Translations under genes and position numbers: made by a program
Notes under the pieces: model-generated
Database searches by the model: none
The model's input: only the letters and a program-made list of their open reading frames with translations
Told to the model about the DNA's origin: nothing
Part shown: in pieces, positions 18,343 to 20,613 of the stretch
How the letters are laid out: the number at the start of each line of letters is the position of its first letter
Position numbering within the stretch: position 1 is the stretch's first letter
Assembly: GCA_015680685.1 (NCBI GenBank)
Contig: MNCI01026525.1
Coordinates: forward strand, 621,956 to 642,568
DNA from: Gnetum montanum
Taxonomy: Eukaryota; Streptophyta; Gnetopsida; Gnetales; Gnetaceae
Length of the DNA: 20,613 bases
Reading direction: 5' to 3'

Positions 18343-19250
18343 TTTTGAAGGTTTGACCAAAGTCAATGGCTGCATCATTGAGGCCCCATCGACACATCCC
18401 CACTCGTCAATGAAGCCGAATCAACTAGGCCTCATCGATGTACCATAGGATATGCAAGGGAAAAAAGGGCATGAGCCTACTATGGGGAGGATCCACTTGC
18501 ATAGCTCTTGGTCTAGTAAGTTAGGTTCCTTACCTTTGACATCGCTACAATCCTACTTTTTGTGTATTTCATTGAGTATTCCACTTAGTGCTCATAAATA
18601 TTTTATTACATTCATCCACTAAATCAATGTTTTCTTCATTTTTCCAAATTTATGAGCTTCAACATCCTCTTCTCATGTTTTCATACTATTCTTGGTCTTC
18701 TAAGCTTTTGTTTAACCCCAATTTCATTCAAAAGTTCCTTCTATTTTGAAGGTTTGACCAAAGTCAATGGCTGCATCATTGAGGCCCCATCGACACATCC
18801 CCACTCGTCAATGAAGCCGAATCAACTAGGCCTCATCGATGTACCATAGGATATGCAAGGGAAAAAAGGGCATGAGCCTACTATGGGGAGGATCCACTTG
18901 CATAGCTCTTGGTCTAGTAAGTTAGGTTCCTTACCTTTGACATCGCTACAATCCTACTTTTTGTGTATTTCATTGAGTATTCCACTTAGTGCTCATAAAT
19001 ATTTTATTACATTCATCCACTAAATCAATGTTTTCTTCATTTTTCCAAATTTATGAGCTTCAACATCCTCTTCTCATGTTTTCATACTATTCTTGGTCTT
19101 CTAAGCTTTTGTTTAACCCCAATTTCATTCAAAAGTTCCTTCTATTTTGAAGGTTTGACCAAAGTCAATGGCTGCATCATTGAGGCCCCATCGACACATC
19201 CCCACTCGTCAATGAAGCCGAATCAACTAGGCCTCATCGATGTACCATAG
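18343..19250 (+). repeat. 401-bp tandem repeat, 2.26 copies, read as identical
   Basis: Unit 1 is 18343-18743, unit 2 is 18744-19144, and the third, partial unit is 19145-19250. By eye I found no difference between units 1 and 2, and none between unit 2 and the partial unit up to gtaccatag. The 65-residue open frames at 18652-18849 and 19053-19250 are simply the same repeat segment read twice and show no protein motif. Each unit contains a CATCATTGAGG/CCTCATCGATG block (for example 18381-18440) related to the LTR U3 near 10300. The sequence therefore looks like U3 of an LTR that was tandemly amplified. Identity implies very recent duplication or an assembly error. Confidence 0.92.
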
Positions 19251-19256
19251 AAATCC

Positions 19257-19264
19257 TATATATA
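19257..19264 (+). promoter_or_regulatory. TATA-like element after the last repeat copy
   Basis: TATATATA at 19257-19264 lies in the context cctatatataccactgaacact, just where the third repeat copy ends. The arrangement (CATCGATG block, about 20-60 bp, TATA box, then cact...aacact) parallels the 5' LTR at 10334-10430, so it is probably the promoter of a related LTR. Confidence 0.45.
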
Positions 19265-19718
19265 CCACTGAACACTTTGCCATTTGCTCATAACACACAG
19301 GGAATTTTTGAAATTTTTCAAAGCCCAAAACCTTCTAGAGCTCATAACTTCCAAATTATTTATCCATATCACTTTTTTTTATCCTACACTTACTAGAGGT
19401 AAGATCTTTATTATGGGGGTTGCAAACCTTAAGGTTTCTAATGAAAAAATTGATGACTTTTTTTGAAAATTTTCCTAACTATCCCAAGGGTTAATAACTA
19501 TAACAACATATAAACATCAACCTTTTCAATAGTTAATCCTTCCAACAACCTTTAGGATGATTTATTAATAATAATACATAAATAAATGGCAATCAAATTA
19601 ATTAAATTAGCCATAATCATAATTTAGCCAGAGTGTAACAATCCTTAAGAGATAAGGTATCCCAATTATTTTAAGATTACACAATGATTGCTAATCCATG
19701 GTCTTATTGTGATTACAG
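19265..19718. other. AT-rich stretch, possible R-U5 and leader
   Basis: No coding sense was seen; the open frame 19284-19466 has no motifs. If the TATA at 19257 is an LTR promoter, this is R-U5 and leader, but no convincing CA end or tRNA-complementary primer site could be found. Confidence 0.35.
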
Positions 19719-20613
19719 ATGACACCAAAATAAAAACATCCACAGAAAGGAGAACCCTTGCAACTATGGAAGAAGTAGCCTAGAGCTAGAAGGGGCCAAT
19801 AAGAACAAGTCCAAGAGCTTCCAGAGGCAACCCATGTAATGGGATCTCTTTGTGAGGAGCCTGAAGTAGAAGCTTTCTGACAGATTCTAAAAGAAGAAGT
19901 GCCAATTGAACAATCACAATGAGGAGAAGTTCCTAGACCTAGGCCAAGGCTTGAGGTCACTTTGAATTAAGCCTACCTTGATATCATCAAGTCCCAAGAG
20001 ATTCAACAATATGTTCTTTAAGAGATTAACTTTGGGCCATTTTTGGAGAAAGCTATAGAGGATGTCAAGACTCAACTGCAAACCTCTCCCATGTGGCCAA
20101 TCATCATGTCTAGTGGGGAGTGGTACATGGGAGAGACATACCTCTTCTAGGATAATCAAAGGTTGGGATCCATAGTCAAGATCAAGGACATTCAAGTGTC
20201 CTACTTGGTAGAAGCTATTGCACAACCACTTTGATTGCCTAACACTGGAACAAAGTTCACATAATTATCCACGCAAGGTAACCTTGAGGCTAAAAAGGAG
20301 TTGACCCAGTGATGCTACGAGATGGACCATAAGGAGTATGGTGCACTCACACTAGTAGAGCAATTTTACTTTAAGATTGTAGCCTATCACCTTAATCCAA
20401 TGGTGAGTCCAAGCAAGGTAACCACCTTCTTTGCTTGAGCATGTACCGCTCTAAGTAGGAAGATTCCCATTAACCTTCTACAACTTCTATACTTTAAAAT
20501 TGAGAAGCATTTCAAAGAAAATGAACAAGGAAGGAAGACCCTACCCTTTTAATGCCTCATTCAAAAAATTTGCAAGAGGGTAGCTATTGTTCGCTATTCT
20601 AATGATACACTCA
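19719..20613 (+). pseudogene. Putative plant transposon protein-like coding remnant (PF20167-like), runs off the window
   Basis: From ATG at 19719-19721, preceded by ttgtgattacag, a single plus-strand frame stays protein-like for about 298 codons to the window end. It contains 13 stops and no visible frameshift. Readable blocks are INFGPFLEKAIEDVKTQLQ, GEWYMGETYLF, IKDIQVSYLVEAIAQPL, MDHKEYGALTLVEQFYFKIV, HLNPMVSPSKVTTFFA, IPINLLQLLYFKIEKHFKE and TLPF.CLIQKICKRVAI. The last four recall the domain called putative plant transposon protein (Transposase_32), found near plant LTR elements and of unknown role. The N-terminal 85 codons are charged and Pro-rich. The antisense frames at 19691-19960 and 19914-20225 are shadows. 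The assignment rests on pattern memory, not on a search. Confidence 0.55.

Noticed and set aside
18652-19250. Two identical 65-residue open frames, possible duplicated gene
   Set aside because: They are the same segment of the 401-bp repeat. The peptide has no motifs, and its end is the CATCGATG repeat block.
19691-20225. Minus-strand open frames of 89 and 103 codons
   Set aside because: They are antisense to the PF20167-like frame, which has the protein-like blocks. The antisense peptides have no family resemblance.

Overview
This window looks like nuclear DNA from a seed plant with a large, repeat-rich genome. It is AT-rich, has no intact protein gene, and is mostly decayed LTR retrotransposons in both orientations. 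The lineage signatures (a Tat-type pol with two RNase H domains, and an Athila-like pol with an FMDD reverse transcriptase) are plant-specific. A gymnosperm is possible given the density of old, unpurged elements, but that is inference. No bacterial-type signals (operons, Shine-Dalgarno sites, CRISPR) are present.

Layout from left to right. (1) 323-980, minus strand: a broken terminal exon of a CCR4/EEP-family deadenylase-like gene, the only host-gene remnant. (2) 983-1860: a GC-rich, low-complexity island with 22-bp repeats, GGCC-rich sequence, a 31-T run, TA microsatellites and a single N. (3) 2704-3322: a 605-bp LTR and initiator-tRNA-Met-type primer site of a minus-strand element whose coding part is not recognisable. 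(4) 3323-6660: mostly featureless AT-rich DNA, with a 25-G homopolymer at 3715. (5) 6661-7338: two short tandem arrays in the 3' noncoding part of the next element. (6) 7397-10267, minus strand: a Ty3/gypsy Tat-lineage pol pseudogene. It runs, from right to left, RT (YVDD kept), retroviral-type RNase H, second archaeal-type RNase H, and integrase. It is cut off abruptly inside RT at 10267.

(7) 10268 to at least 17499, plus strand: an Athila-like Ty3/gypsy element. It has a 917-bp 5' LTR (TGATGAG...CTCATCA), a decayed tRNA-Asp-type primer site, gag, protease, RT, RNase H and integrase, all with stops and a few frameshifts. Its LTR starts exactly where the Tat RT stops, so it probably inserted into the Tat element head-to-head. 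(8) 17500-20613: noncoding sequence with a 72-bp duplication, then a 401-bp unit in 2.26 head-to-tail copies that I read as identical and that abut a single N. A TATA-like site follows, then a plus-strand reading frame with many stops but no frameshift, resembling the putative plant transposon protein family. The 3' LTR of the plus element is not recognisable in the window.

Nothing here is likely to encode a working product. The most unusual items are the deadenylase-exon fragment, the nested head-to-head junction, an 18-bp perfect palindrome next to the LTR promoter that is shared with the distant 401-bp repeats, and the repeat/N boundary.
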